A DNA stretch of 64,000 nt from Candidatus Obscuribacter sp. Lineage in GTDB: Bacteria; Cyanobacteriota; Vampirovibrionia; Obscuribacterales; Obscuribacteraceae. Numbering within the stretch: the first letter of the stretch is position 1; every line of letters begins with the position of its first letter. Shown here piece after piece: positions 1-9,709 of the stretch. Below the pieces are notes generated by a model, which ran no database searches, was not told where the DNA came from, and saw only the letters and a program-made list of their open reading frames with translations. A program made the position numbers and the translations under genes. The stretch spans positions 62,001 to 126,000 of the forward strand of contig JADKDV010000003.1 in assembly GCA_016718315.1 (NCBI GenBank), read 5' to 3'.

Positions 1-1059
1 GTCTTGCTGATTTTTATACCTATCCCCATTATTGGCGGTATCTTGGGTTGGCCCCCAGTTTTGATATTCTTCACTGCCTGTATTGGCATTGTCCCGCTGG
101 CAGGCTTGATGGGCAAGTCCACCGAGTATCTGGCTGACCGCATCGGCTCGAGCTGGGGCGCGCTATTAAACGCTACTTTTGGTAATGCTTGCGAACTGAT
201 TATTGCTCTTGCTGCTTTGCGGGCCGGTTTGATTGATGTGGTTGAGGCCAGCATTACTGGTTCCATTATCGGCAACATTTTGCTCGTGCTGGGCATGAGC
301 ATGCTTGCTGGCGGACTCAAGTTTCAGACTCAATACTTCAATCGCACAGCGGCCACCACTTCCGCCACTTTGCTTGCTCTGGCTGCCATCAGTTTGACTG
401 TGCCAGCCGTCTTTCACCTATCAAACGTGCATGGCGGCAGCGCTGCCGATCATACTAACGACTACAACCTGGCTCTTTGCATTGCTGTTATTCAAATATT
501 CACCTATATATTGAGTCTTGTTTTTAGTCTTAAGACTCACAAACAACTATATATGTCTGGTGACGTCGAAAAAGACGAAGCACTTGGTACCGAAGGCTGG
601 GGCGTCAAAAAGTCTTGTGTTGTCCTTTTAATTGCAACCGTTATGGTGGCGGTACTTTCAGAGTATCTGGTAAAAGCGGTGGAGTCGTCAGCCGAAACTC
701 TGGGGCTGAGTCACATCTTTATTGGTGTAATTCTTGTGGCCATAGTCGGTAACGCTGCTGAGCACAGCACAGCAATACTTATGGCGATGAAAAACAAGAT
801 GGACCTGTCCATCAATATTGCCCTGGGTTCGGGCAGTCAGATTGCTCTTTTTGTCGCTCCGGTGATTGTATTTGTTGGTTATTTCACCGGGCACCCCATG
901 GACCTTTGTTTTTCGGAAGTAGAAATCCTATCTATTGTTGTTTCTGTAATCATTCTCTCCTTTGTCGCCACCGATGGCGAATGTAACTGGCTGGAAGGTG
1001 TGCAGCTATTGGCTGTATACGGTATTCTGGGAGCAGCGTTTTTCTTTAGTAAGCACTGA
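1..1059 (+). CDS. Ca2+/H+ antiporter (CaCA/Cax family), 5' end cut by window
   Basis: A polytopic inner-membrane cation exchanger that would extrude Ca2+ (or another cation) in exchange for protons. The reading frame is open to the first base of the window, so the first few residues of the protein are probably missing; about 352 residues are visible against a usual 350-370. The two signature alpha-repeats of the CaCA superfamily are clear: GNACELIIALAALR in the first half and GNAAEHSTAILMAMK followed by GSGSQIALFVAPV in the second half, separated by a hydrophilic loop. About ten hydrophobic segments are visible. The stop codon overlaps the start of mutM by one base (TGATG), so the two are probably co-transcribed. 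Which cation is moved cannot be read from sequence. Confidence 0.88.
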   Translation, partial: VLLIFIPIPIIGGILGWPPVLIFFTACIGIVPLAGLMGKSTEYLADRIGSSWGALLNATFGNACELIIALAALRAGLIDVVEASITGSIIGNILLVLGMSMLAGGLKFQTQYFNRTAATTSATLLALAAISLTVPAVFHLSNVHGGSAADHTNDYNLALCIAVIQIFTYILSLVFSLKTHKQLYMSGDVEKDEALGTEGWGVKKSCVVLLIATVMVAVLSEYLVKAVESSAETLGLSHIFIGVILVAIVGNAAEHSTAILMAMKNKMDLSINIALGSGSQIALFVAPVIVFVGYFTGHPMDLCFSEVEILSIVVSVIILSFVATDGECNWLEGVQLLAVYGILGAAFFFSKH

Positions 1060-1892
1060 TGCCTGAATTACCTGAAGTCGAAACTGTTGCTCGCGGACTT
1101 GATCGGGTGCTGCCCGGTGACGCTATAGCCAGTGTAGAGATTTTGCGCAATACCTCAATTGGCACCGATATTGTTCAGTTTGCATCCGATCTGGTCGGGC
1201 ACTGTTTTAAATCTGTGCGGCGGCGCGGCAAATATATCTTGATCGATTTTGATAACCGAGCCGGTCTTGTCTGTCACCTGCGTATGTCCGGGCGCCTCCT
1301 AGTCAGACCGGGTGCCAAGGCTCAGGATATGCGCTTTTTGCGTGTGCGCATCAAGCTCAAAAGCGGACGCCAACTGCACTTTGAGGATATGCGCGTTTTT
1401 GGTCGACTGTGGTATAAGCCAGTCGATATGACCTTTGAGCAGATTGTACCCACACTGGCAGAGCTGGGGGTGGAGCCTCTCGATGATCTAACTGCCAAAT
1501 TTTTACTGGCTGCTTTTGCCGGTAAGCAACAAGCCATAAAAACTGCCTTGCTAGACCAGCGTATCATCGCCGGTGTCGGCAATATCTATGCCGATGAGGC
1601 TCTGTTTTTGGCTGGTATACATCCTCAGGTAGCCGCAGGCGCAGTCAAAATCAAAAAACTCCAAAGCCTGGTGGAGACAATCAAGAGCGTCCTTGCTAGT
1701 GGTATCGCTAGCGGTGGCTCAACTTTGCGCGATTATGTTAATAGCGAAGGCGTCAATGGTAATTATCAAAATCAAGCCTGGGTTTATGGTCGCGAGGATG
1801 AGCCCTGCCGCAATTGTGGACGTGAAATAGTGCGCATCAAAGTCAATGGTCGCTCCAGCCATTTTTGTCCGGGCTGTCAAAAAAAGCGCTGA
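1059..1892 (+). CDS. mutM: Formamidopyrimidine-DNA glycosylase (Fpg/MutM)
   Basis: Base-excision-repair enzyme that removes 8-oxoguanine and formamidopyrimidines and then cuts the abasic site by beta/delta elimination. The 277-residue protein begins MPELPEVETVARGL, giving the catalytic N-terminal Pro2 and Glu3 after Met removal. The helix-two-turn-helix region holds the QRIIAGVGNIYADEALF signature, and the C-terminus has a four-Cys zinc finger (CRNCG about 25 residues from the end, CPGC close to it). Length is typical. The start codon overlaps the stop of the upstream antiporter gene, which fixes the start and implies translational coupling. All key residues are present. Confidence 0.97.
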   Translation: MPELPEVETVARGLDRVLPGDAIASVEILRNTSIGTDIVQFASDLVGHCFKSVRRRGKYILIDFDNRAGLVCHLRMSGRLLVRPGAKAQDMRFLRVRIKLKSGRQLHFEDMRVFGRLWYKPVDMTFEQIVPTLAELGVEPLDDLTAKFLLAAFAGKQQAIKTALLDQRIIAGVGNIYADEALFLAGIHPQVAAGAVKIKKLQSLVETIKSVLASGIASGGSTLRDYVNSEGVNGNYQNQAWVYGREDEPCRNCGREIVRIKVNGRSSHFCPGCQKKR

Positions 1893-2000
1893 GTAATTTA
1901 CGCTCTGGTAAGTCTTTGCTCTCTAAGTCTTTAGGTGGATAACTTACTTGCACCCGCTGGTTAAAATTGAATTGTAGATGCAATTTAAAAGTAGGGCATT

Positions 2001-3392
2001 GTGGAAATTAGTTTTTTTGGTGCGGCAAACGAAGTCACTGGTTCCTGCTACGTAGTAAAAACAGATAAGGCACGCTTTTTAGTCGATTGTGGCATGTTTC
2101 AGGGAGGACGCCGGCTGGAATTACACAACCGTATTCCAGCTGCTATTCAGCCCAAAAATCTAGATGCTGTAATCCTCACTCACGGTCATCTTGATCATTG
2201 TGGTCGTTTGCCTCTGCTTGTGGCGAGCGGCTATCGTGGACCTATTTATGCTACTCCTGGCACAATCGATATTGCCATAATTATTCTTGAGGACGCTGCC
2301 TCCATACAGGAGCATGATACTGCCAGAGAAAACCGTAAGCGTATAAGAGCCGGTCTTAGCCGGCTGGAGCCGCTCTTTGATCAGAGCGATGTGGAGCATG
2401 TGGTATCTCAGTTTAAAGCTGTGCCTTATGACAAGACATTTGATCTTGCTACTGGCGTCAGCGCTCGCTTTGTCGAAGCCGGTCATATCCTGGGCTCCGC
2501 CAGTGTCGAGCTTTTTGCCTTAGAAGGCAGTGCTACTAAAAAAGTGGTATTTAGTGGCGACCTCGGTCAGTACAATATGCCCTTAATGAAAGATCCGAGC
2601 CATATTGAAGATGCTGATGTGGTCCTGATGGAGTCCACTTATGGGGATAGAGATCACCGCTCTATCGACGACACTGTAAGAGAGTTTCAGGAGATAATCC
2701 GGGATGCTATTGATCATGGCGGCAAAGTGCTAATTCCGGTCTTTGCTGTTGGTCGTGTGCAGCTCATTCTCTATTATCTTGCTCAGATGTTCAGAGATAA
2801 ATTGATCCCGTCCATGCCGATTTATCTCGATAGTCCCATGGCTATTGCTGCCAGTCAAACCTATCTTGATTATGCTAGCGACATGGACGGCGAGGCGAAA
2901 CAACTGGTCAAATCTGGTCAATTGCGGCGAGATTTATCCAGTCTCGTCACAGTAGAAAGCGCTGAAGAATCAATGCGACTAAACTCTGTCCAGGGTCCCT
3001 GTATCATTCTGGCTGGCGCTGGTATGTGCAATGCCGGGCGAATTCTGCATCATCTAAAGCACAATCTCTTCAGTCCTAAATGCTATGTTGTCATCGTCGG
3101 CTATCAAGCCAGAGGTTCACTTGGTCGCATGCTGGTAGATAAAGAGCCCAAAGTCAAAATCTTTGGCGAGACCATCGCTGTCAATGCCAAAGTGAGTGGA
3201 CTCGGTGGCTTTAGTGCTCACGGAGGACAAACAGATCTTTTGCGCTGGCTTGCACCCATGGCTATATCCAAGCCCAAAATCATTCTCACCCACGGCGAGA
3301 GTCAGCCCATGCAAGAGTTGGCTTATCAAATCAAAAAACGTTATGGTGTAACTGTGCAAATGCCCAAAATGTTTGAGACTATTATTGTTTGA
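2001..3392 (+). CDS. MBL-fold beta-CASP RNA-processing hydrolase (YSH1/COG1236 type)
   Basis: A metallo-beta-lactamase-fold protein of the beta-CASP group, whose members are zinc-dependent RNA endo- or exonucleases. The metal-binding motif HGHLDH lies at residues 61-66. A further His (EAGHILGS, near 162) and Asp (FSGDLG, near 187) follow, and the C-terminal half carries the beta-CASP and RMMBL elements (FSAHGGQTDLLRW, then LTHGES). The protein is 463 residues, normal for bacterial members. It starts at GTG with only a weak purine stretch (TAGGG) upstream. It stands alone, convergent with the methyltransferase gene three bases downstream. Substrate is unknown. Confidence 0.88.
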   Translation: MEISFFGAANEVTGSCYVVKTDKARFLVDCGMFQGGRRLELHNRIPAAIQPKNLDAVILTHGHLDHCGRLPLLVASGYRGPIYATPGTIDIAIIILEDAASIQEHDTARENRKRIRAGLSRLEPLFDQSDVEHVVSQFKAVPYDKTFDLATGVSARFVEAGHILGSASVELFALEGSATKKVVFSGDLGQYNMPLMKDPSHIEDADVVLMESTYGDRDHRSIDDTVREFQEIIRDAIDHGGKVLIPVFAVGRVQLILYYLAQMFRDKLIPSMPIYLDSPMAIAASQTYLDYASDMDGEAKQLVKSGQLRRDLSSLVTVESAEESMRLNSVQGPCIILAGAGMCNAGRILHHLKHNLFSPKCYVVIVGYQARGSLGRMLVDKEPKVKIFGETIAVNAKVSGLGGFSAHGGQTDLLRWLAPMAISKPKIILTHGESQPMQELAYQIKKRYGVTVQMPKMFETIIV

Positions 3393-3395
3393 TAG

Positions 3396-4247
3396 CTACT
3401 TTTTGAGGCGTTTGGCAATCATGCGCACACCCACTGGGGCTATGGCGCCGGTCTCAGCTAGAGCTGCTTCCCAGTGTGCTAGATCGGATAGCTTCTCGCC
3501 ACCACTGGCAGTATCAGGCAAAAACTCGGCAAAGTAGCGGAAGAGATAGGGGACGCGGATTTCTTCCACAAACTCAAAATGATCACTGAGAACGCTTTTA
3601 ACATGTTCAAAGGGGGCTATGTGATGCTTTTCTTCGTGATGCTGTTGCCAGAGCTTGAGTGATTCGTTGACAAATTCCTCTATCGAAGCACTTTCGGCGA
3701 TACGTCTTTGGGCTAGCCAGCGGAAGTGTGGTTCTTTGTTGGGAGAATTTTGCAGGAGCATTTGGGCCAGAGGAAAAAGCCAGGCACAGGTGCGTTTTTC
3801 GACACGTTCGTAGCAAAAGTCCTCAACCAGGATAATTCCGTTTGGCTTAAGCAGTTCAAGGGTGGCATCGACAGTGGCGCGCAAAGGTTCTAGATGGTGC
3901 AGCACACGGCTAAACAAGATTACGTCAAAGCCTTCAAACTTAGCTGGCTTGGCGGATTTGCCCCCACTTGCGGCAGGCAGCGCTTTTTCTATGTCTTCGC
4001 GACGCAGAGTCTTAAAGTCCTGCTCTAAAGCGGTGATGCCTGCTTCTCTGGCATGGGCGATAGCTTTAGCATCCAGGTCAACAGCTGTCACGCTCATGCC
4101 TTGCTTAGTCAAATTGAGAGCGATTTGACCATTGCCCACGCCGACATCGAGTATTGATGCCTTTTTGGGGCAATTGGCTGTGACAAACTGACAGGTACTC
4201 AAGGCGTTAAATTCGACTGGCGTGAGATTGGCTTTTTCTGACTTCAT
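3396..4247 (-). CDS. Class I SAM-dependent methyltransferase
   Basis: A soluble 283-residue methyltransferase with a Rossmann fold. Motif I is seen as ILDVGVGNGQIAL near residues 33-45, followed by an acidic end of beta-2 (VTAVDLDAKA). A motif IV-like FDVILFSRVLHHLEP lies near 120, typical of small-molecule methyltransferases of the UbiE/Methyltransf_11 kind. The substrate cannot be told. Its ATG overlaps the stop of the upstream gene by four bases (ATGA), so it is translated together with the flippase-like membrane protein. That pairing may mean a lipid or isoprenoid-linked substrate, but this is inference. Confidence 0.8.
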   Translation of the reverse strand: MKSEKANLTPVEFNALSTCQFVTANCPKKASILDVGVGNGQIALNLTKQGMSVTAVDLDAKAIAHAREAGITALEQDFKTLRREDIEKALPAASGGKSAKPAKFEGFDVILFSRVLHHLEPLRATVDATLELLKPNGIILVEDFCYERVEKRTCAWLFPLAQMLLQNSPNKEPHFRWLAQRRIAESASIEEFVNESLKLWQQHHEEKHHIAPFEHVKSVLSDHFEFVEEIRVPYLFRYFAEFLPDTASGGEKLSDLAHWEAALAETGAIAPVGVRMIAKRLKK

Positions 4248-5269
4248 TTTTTGAATGCCTTTTTGTAGATAAACAAAACCAGGGCGGTGACGCAGCTAAT
4301 CAGTACTAAAGAAAGTATATGCAGATAAGTGGCAAAGGCCAGTGCCTGCTCATAGGGGATGGAAGGAGCTACAGCCATCAGTGTTTGAGTAATCAAAACA
4401 TGGAAGCTGCCTACCCCACCGGGAGTGGGGACGAGCATTGAGGCGGAGCCTATCGTAAAGACAATCAAACATTTCACTGCATCCACAGCGGCTGATAAAT
4501 GAAAGGCCTGAATCATGAAATAGAAGTTTAGACCGTAGCAAAACCAGATTAAAAAGGAGAGCAGGGCTATGAGCGGATAAATCACGGGATTTTTTAAAGC
4601 TTGTGTACCGGTATCAAATTGTCCGGCGATTTCGTCCAGTCTGCCAGTCAAGTGTTTGGGGACTTTGCTTTGGACAAAGCTCCAGCCAATTATTTTTTTG
4701 AGGATAGTGCCTGCCTGTGGCAAAAGTATCAGACCGATAATAGTTGCAATCAAAAGGGCGATGCCGCTGGGAATCAGGGCAGGCATGCTGCCAAGTAAGT
4801 CTTTGGGCAAGACCAATAAGCATGAACCCAGTAAGAAAACCAGTAAAGCCACGTCCAGCATGCGGTCGATAAGCATGGTTGGCAAGACTCCAGCCCAGGG
4901 AAGTTTTTCTTCCTTACATATAGATAGAAGTCTGGCCACCTCGCCACCCCTGGGAATGGCCACGTTTACCGCGTAGCCTAAAATGACAGCGTAGAAGGCA
5001 TTGAACAGTCCAATTCGGCGCTGCGCCAGTGGTTTGAGCAAAAATGTCCAGCGGTATGCTCGCAGTAAGTGGCTTATAATGCTGATTACAACGACCATTA
5101 AAACAGGGACAGGACTGACTTCTTTTGAGTATTGCCAGAGTTTTTGTCCGTCAACATTTTTAAAGGCGAGATATAGCAACAAAATTGCAATTGCAGCACC
5201 AATTAACTGTTTGACAAGGTTGCTTTTGCCCGCTTTTGGTGGTTCTGGGCTGATTTCTGATGCCGTCAT
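4244..5269 (-). CDS. Lysylphosphatidylglycerol synthase TM-region/UPF0104 flippase-like membrane protein
   Basis: An integral membrane protein of the AglD/MprF N-terminal domain group, which is associated with lipid flipping or export. About eight hydrophobic segments can be counted. Family marks are present: RAYRWTFLLKPL after the second helix, NVAIPRGGEVARL in the first half, and PTPGGVGSFHVLI near the end (the P-x-PGG-x-G loop). I place the start at the ATG encoding MTASEISP, which has a GAAGG ribosome site eight bases upstream. An in-frame upstream start (to 5332) would add 21 residues without a good ribosome site. It overlaps the methyltransferase by four bases. Confidence 0.82.
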   Translation of the reverse strand: MTASEISPEPPKAGKSNLVKQLIGAAIAILLLYLAFKNVDGQKLWQYSKEVSPVPVLMVVVISIISHLLRAYRWTFLLKPLAQRRIGLFNAFYAVILGYAVNVAIPRGGEVARLLSICKEEKLPWAGVLPTMLIDRMLDVALLVFLLGSCLLVLPKDLLGSMPALIPSGIALLIATIIGLILLPQAGTILKKIIGWSFVQSKVPKHLTGRLDEIAGQFDTGTQALKNPVIYPLIALLSFLIWFCYGLNFYFMIQAFHLSAAVDAVKCLIVFTIGSASMLVPTPGGVGSFHVLITQTLMAVAPSIPYEQALAFATYLHILSLVLISCVTALVLFIYKKAFKK

Positions 5270-5522
5270 GAGGGCTTGCCTTCTAATAACACTGGTAAGT
5301 TTGATTAGCCTTATATCGGGGAACTTAACCATTAAGGTTACTATGCGTCTGGAATTTTGTTTGATTGTTTTGTCAAGAAAGGCTAGAAAGGTTTTCTACC
5401 AAAAGCACAAAATAGCGCAAGAAATAGCGCGTATGATACCGGTAGATTAGCTTTTGCACTAGAATTGATAAGCGCGATTTCGAATCTCTATGAGCGCGAG
5501 GGAATCCCTGTTCGGTGGTGAA

Positions 5523-7217
5523 ATGGAAGCCAGGAAAACAAAAGTACTTTTAATCGAGGACGGTAAAGAGGGCGCAGTCGCTCTCCAAGATGTCCTGAGT
5601 GCCATGGGCGAAGAGTTCACCATGGAAGTGACTGACCATCTGGCAGGGGGTCTTAAGGTCCTCTCGCAGGGCGGGTTCGATGTTGTCTTGCTGGATGTCT
5701 CCAAGAGTCAGGACAATGGCGAAAAGGGTCTCGACCAGTTTCTCAAGCTACAAGAAAATTATGCCAGCGTGCCAGTGGTGATGCTGGGCTCAAGTAATCA
5801 GGGTAAGTTTGCCAAGCGGGCAGTTGAGCAAGGCATCAAAGATTTTTTGGTTAAAGATGAGCTTGATGGCCGGGTGCTCTTGCAATCTATCCGCTATGCC
5901 ACCACTCTCAAGCGTCTTTCTGACGAGATCAAAGAGTTAAAACTTAAGCTGGTCGACACTGAGCAAAGGCTCGATGTCATCGCCAATATAGATGCCAGTA
6001 CCCAGGCACTCAGCCGGGCTGGTCTGGAGCGTGCTCTCGAAGCCGAGTATGTCCGCGCTCAAAGAGGCGGTTGGAATCTCGTGGCGATGCTACTTGATTG
6101 TGACGACTTTGACCGTATTAACAGACAATTTGGACACGCTGTTGGTGACGTGGTCCTGCGCCAGATTACTGAGCGTATCCGCGAGACTGTCCGACCGACA
6201 GACCACGTTGCCCGTATGGGTGGCGACGAGTTTCTTTTGATTTTGCCTGATACGCGTATTGCCGAAGGCATGCTGGTTGCCGAAAAAATCAGATTGGCTG
6301 TAGGCGAAAGCCCTCTGCGTCTCGCCTCTGAGACTGTGAGAGTGACTGCCAGTCTTGGTGTCCTGGCTCTGCCTTATGAGTTTTGCTCCATCGAAGAAGT
6401 GCTGTCACTGGCTCGCCTGGCTGTGCGCGAATCCAAAATGCTCGGCAAAAACCGTGTTTCCAGTGGTGAGAAGAGTTCTGCACCAGCTATTTCAATCAGT
6501 CCAGATAAAGCTGCTTTAGAAGAACTGACTGAAAAACTACGCAAAGGCGACTGTTTCCGCGCTGTTTCTATGCCAATTTTTCACCTCTCAGACGAGAAGG
6601 TTGTTGGTTACGAAATACTCAGTCGCGGTCCAGCTGGCGCCTTTGAAATGCCAGACGATCTCTTTAGAGTATCGGTTGAGCATAATTTGCTTACACTCGT
6701 TGACCTGCGCTGTCTCAAGACCTGTCTTGCGGCCTGCCCCGATCCCAAATTTGATCAGACTGCTACCTTCCACGTCAATTTGTTTCCATCAACCATTATG
6801 GATACACCAATTGAACGCTTGATGACGCTATTCCCAGCCAATCGGACTGAGGGCAAATATTGCATCGAAATAAGCGAGCAGCAGTTTATCGGTGATCCTG
6901 CCTACTTGCGCGAGCATGTGCAGGCTATTAAAAACAAAGGCATATTGGTCGCTATCGATGACGTCGGCTTTGGGCGCAGCTCTCTGGAGAGCTTGATTAT
7001 TCTTGAGCCAGATATTGTCAAAATTGACCGCAAGTATGTTTCGGGCATATCAGCTGATCCAGCCAAGGCCCGTTTGCTTAAGAGACTGGTCAAAGTAGTC
7101 AACTCAATCGGTGCGGATCTGGTTGCTGAAGGCATCGAGATGCGTGAAGAGTTAGATTTGCTGGTCGAAATGAACGTACCATTCGGTCAGGGCTGGTACT
7201 GGGGCAAACCTGCCTAG
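5523..7217 (+). CDS. Receiver-GGDEF-EAL cyclic-di-GMP signalling protein
   Basis: A cytosolic response-regulator-like protein that should both make and break cyclic-di-GMP. An N-terminal receiver-like domain (about 110 residues) ends its third strand in VVLLDV, giving a phospho-acceptor Asp. A diguanylate cyclase domain follows with intact GGDEF and an RPTD inhibitory (I) site five residues before it. The C-terminal EAL-type domain has YEILSRG in place of EAL, and IEISE, AIDDVGFG, VKIDRKY and VAEGIE, so most metal ligands are kept and phosphodiesterase activity is possible. I prefer the ATG at 5523 (GGTGG just upstream); the ATG at 5490 would add 11 residues. No partner kinase is adjacent; the Ser/Thr kinase is the next gene. 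Confidence 0.9.
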   Translation: MEARKTKVLLIEDGKEGAVALQDVLSAMGEEFTMEVTDHLAGGLKVLSQGGFDVVLLDVSKSQDNGEKGLDQFLKLQENYASVPVVMLGSSNQGKFAKRAVEQGIKDFLVKDELDGRVLLQSIRYATTLKRLSDEIKELKLKLVDTEQRLDVIANIDASTQALSRAGLERALEAEYVRAQRGGWNLVAMLLDCDDFDRINRQFGHAVGDVVLRQITERIRETVRPTDHVARMGGDEFLLILPDTRIAEGMLVAEKIRLAVGESPLRLASETVRVTASLGVLALPYEFCSIEEVLSLARLAVRESKMLGKNRVSSGEKSSAPAISISPDKAALEELTEKLRKGDCFRAVSMPIFHLSDEKVVGYEILSRGPAGAFEMPDDLFRVSVEHNLLTLVDLRCLKTCLAACPDPKFDQTATFHVNLFPSTIMDTPIERLMTLFPANRTEGKYCIEISEQQFIGDPAYLREHVQAIKNKGILVAIDDVGFGRSSLESLIILEPDIVKIDRKYVSGISADPAKARLLKRLVKVVNSIGADLVAEGIEMREELDLLVEMNVPFGQGWYWGKPA

Positions 7218-7281
7218 GCAAATCTTGTCAGGCTATGACTTTACTTTGCTGGTATCCATGGTAATCCCATAGCAGGGCGCG

Positions 7282-9681
7282 ATGGACAACGACGATTCGA
7301 CCTATATCCTTGAAGATGAGCCCGAGGAACCTGGTCGAGTAGATTTAAGTGCGTTGCCGGTAGCTCAACCAGTTGTCCAAAAGCCAAGAAGGCTTGGTGG
7401 TTTTCCGCTGCCTAACTCGGTCCCCACTGAACGCCCGCCTGGTGCAAGTAGTGATGGTAGCTGGCAGGGTAACGAGCCCGAGCTGGCTGGTGGCTTTGTA
7501 CGCGGCGAGTTTATTGACAATGAATACAAAGTCATTGACTTTATGGGGGCTGGTGGCGCCGGTGGTGTCTATCTTGTGGAGCATAGACGGCTCAAACAGT
7601 CTTTTGCCCTCAAGGTCTTGCATGGTAGTGCTGCTGCCAGCGAAAAAAAACGCCAGCGCTTTATCCGTGAGGCCAAGCTCTCCTCGCGCCTTGAGCATCC
7701 TGGTATTGTCAAAATTTGCAATTTTGGTGTGCATGGCGATACCACGCGCGAACCCTGTCTTTATTATGTGATGCAGGTTGTGCCAGGCGTAACCCTGCAC
7801 CAAAAGCTCAGTCAGCAGGCTCCATTGCCACTGGAGTTAGCTATAGATGTAGCCCTTGGTCTTGCTGACGCTTTGAGCTATGCCCATAGTAAAGGCGTTA
7901 TCCACCGCGATATCAAACCTGCCAATATTTTATTGACGCAGTCTAGTTATACTCCAGGCAAGCCACGTCTCTTGATGCAGCCGATGTTGCTTGATTTTGG
8001 TCTTGCTCGCTCTATTGAGGAGCAGGGTGAGAGTCTCGGTCTTACTGGTACTCGCGACATCATCGGTACCCCCGTTTATATCAGTCCAGAGCAGAGCCGT
8101 GGTCGCACGCTCGATCCCCGTTCTGATTTTTATTCCTTTGGTGTCACTGTCTTTCATATGGTTGCTGGATGTCCGCCCTTACTCGGTAGCAGTGGCATGG
8201 AGACAATCTTGCTACATCAAGAAATGCCCGCGCCCAGCGTTAGAGAGATAAATCCAGATGCCCAGTGCCCTGATGCAATGGAGCGAATACTGGCACGTTG
8301 TCTTAAAAAAGAGCCAGCGGATAGATATCAAAGTGCCGATGAGCTTTACTCCGACTTGCTAGCTATCAAAAAGAAGCTTTATCCTGCCACGATGGGACCG
8401 CCGCCGCTAGCAATGCCATCAACCCTGGGCAGTACTGGTCATACAACGTCCTCAAAACAAGCAGGTAGAGCGGATCAAAACGGTAATTTGACTGGTGCTA
8501 CCTCTGCTAGAGATGGCACTATCGATAGTACTGTTAACTATATAGATGTGGATTTACCGTCTGACCCGGCAAGACCATATACTTTGCCATTGATGCTTGG
8601 TCTAGCTGCTGTTTCGCTTGTCTTAATCGGCTTGCTTAGTTTTATCGTGCTTACTGGCAATAGCAAGCAGGCTGTTATTCCAAAGCCTAAACAGTCACTT
8701 TTGACCAACACAGTAAAAGACACAATAACCCACACTGAGAGTGATCAAGAAAAATTCATCGCCTCTCTCAAAGAGCTGGCTCGCGGGATTAAGACTGGAT
8801 CTTATCTAGTTCAAAGTGATAAGGCTGGTAAGACAAGAGCATATCTTTTGCCTGCTGACGTGCCTTTTGGACAATTTAGCTATTTGAGCCCCGGCACTGG
8901 CTCCACTGTGCCAGCAAGTCTCAAGCATGGACGCTTAATGGAGTTGCCTGCCGGTAGCTATCTCAATTTATTGGCTTCCCCAGAAGTAATGGCGGTGCCA
9001 GAACTGTTAAATGGTTTTGACTCAAGGGCAATTGCTTATTTGCATGTTTCTAAGCAAACAACCGGCGTCAAACGCTTGCTTGATCTGTGCTCCCGGTTTA
9101 CTGAGATGGTCGGTCTTGATTTGCAGCGCAATGACCTGGACGACGGTGTTTTTGAATATATCAATAAGTTTGATAAATTGCGGTTTTTGAATTTACACCA
9201 AACGAGAGTCACCGCCAGTGGTGTTGGTACACTGCGGCAGCTCTCCAGTCTCTTGCTTTTGCAAGTGGGTCCTATCGAGGGTGACTGTTTTGAGTTTTTG
9301 TCTAAATTAGCACCTCGTGCGACTCTAGCTTGTCTTGAAATAGAAGGCAATTTGCTCTCCGATCAAAGTCTGGCAGCAATAGCTCGGCAACCCAATTTAG
9401 TCACTCTCAATTTGAGGCATTGTGGCATCAATACCAGTCGTCTGGAGCTTTTAAAACCCCTGAGCAAAAGGCTTGTCTATCTCGATTTGCAGGGCAATGC
9501 CCTCGGTCCTGAGGCCATCGACACACTCAGCACTTTTAAGCAAATGCGAGTATTGGTAATTGAGCCCACCGGCTGGACAGATCAAGATAAAGACAGGCTG
9601 GCAAAGGCGCTGCCGCAATGTCTCTTTAAAAGTACGAATGATTTGCAAAGGCAAAAAAGCACTGATGAAGATGCATATTGA
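7282..9681 (+). CDS. Membrane-anchored Ser/Thr protein kinase with leucine-rich C-terminal sensor
   Basis: A 799-residue Hanks-type kinase. The catalytic domain (about 80-365) has the glycine loop GAGGAGGV (89-96), the ATP lysine in FALKVL (Lys111), the catalytic HRDIKPAN (208-215), DFGLA (238-242) and GTPVYISPEQ (262-271), so it should be active. A low-complexity linker precedes one membrane segment (about 433-455). The rest, outside the membrane, contains leucine-rich-like repeats (GLDLQRNDL, LRFLNLHQTRV, LVTLNLRHCGI, LVYLDLQGNAL), a layout that suggests ligand or protein binding by the exported part. A purine-rich AGGGCG lies before the ATG. It is 64 bases after the cyclic-di-GMP gene and may share its transcript. 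Confidence 0.9.
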   Translation: MDNDDSTYILEDEPEEPGRVDLSALPVAQPVVQKPRRLGGFPLPNSVPTERPPGASSDGSWQGNEPELAGGFVRGEFIDNEYKVIDFMGAGGAGGVYLVEHRRLKQSFALKVLHGSAAASEKKRQRFIREAKLSSRLEHPGIVKICNFGVHGDTTREPCLYYVMQVVPGVTLHQKLSQQAPLPLELAIDVALGLADALSYAHSKGVIHRDIKPANILLTQSSYTPGKPRLLMQPMLLDFGLARSIEEQGESLGLTGTRDIIGTPVYISPEQSRGRTLDPRSDFYSFGVTVFHMVAGCPPLLGSSGMETILLHQEMPAPSVREINPDAQCPDAMERILARCLKKEPADRYQSADELYSDLLAIKKKLYPATMGPPPLAMPSTLGSTGHTTSSKQAGRADQNGNLTGATSARDGTIDSTVNYIDVDLPSDPARPYTLPLMLGLAAVSLVLIGLLSFIVLTGNSKQAVIPKPKQSLLTNTVKDTITHTESDQEKFIASLKELARGIKTGSYLVQSDKAGKTRAYLLPADVPFGQFSYLSPGTGSTVPASLKHGRLMELPAGSYLNLLASPEVMAVPELLNGFDSRAIAYLHVSKQTTGVKRLLDLCSRFTEMVGLDLQRNDLDDGVFEYINKFDKLRFLNLHQTRVTASGVGTLRQLSSLLLLQVGPIEGDCFEFLSKLAPRATLACLEIEGNLLSDQSLAAIARQPNLVTLNLRHCGINTSRLELLKPLSKRLVYLDLQGNALGPEAIDTLSTFKQMRVLVIEPTGWTDQDKDRLAKALPQCLFKSTNDLQRQKSTDEDAY

Positions 9682-9709
9682 GGTACGTCAGCTATTGCGA
9701 CGTTAGCAC

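Noticed and set aside
5476..5490. TTCGAATCTC as a tRNA T-loop
   Set aside because: No acceptor stem, D arm or anticodon arm can be folded around it.
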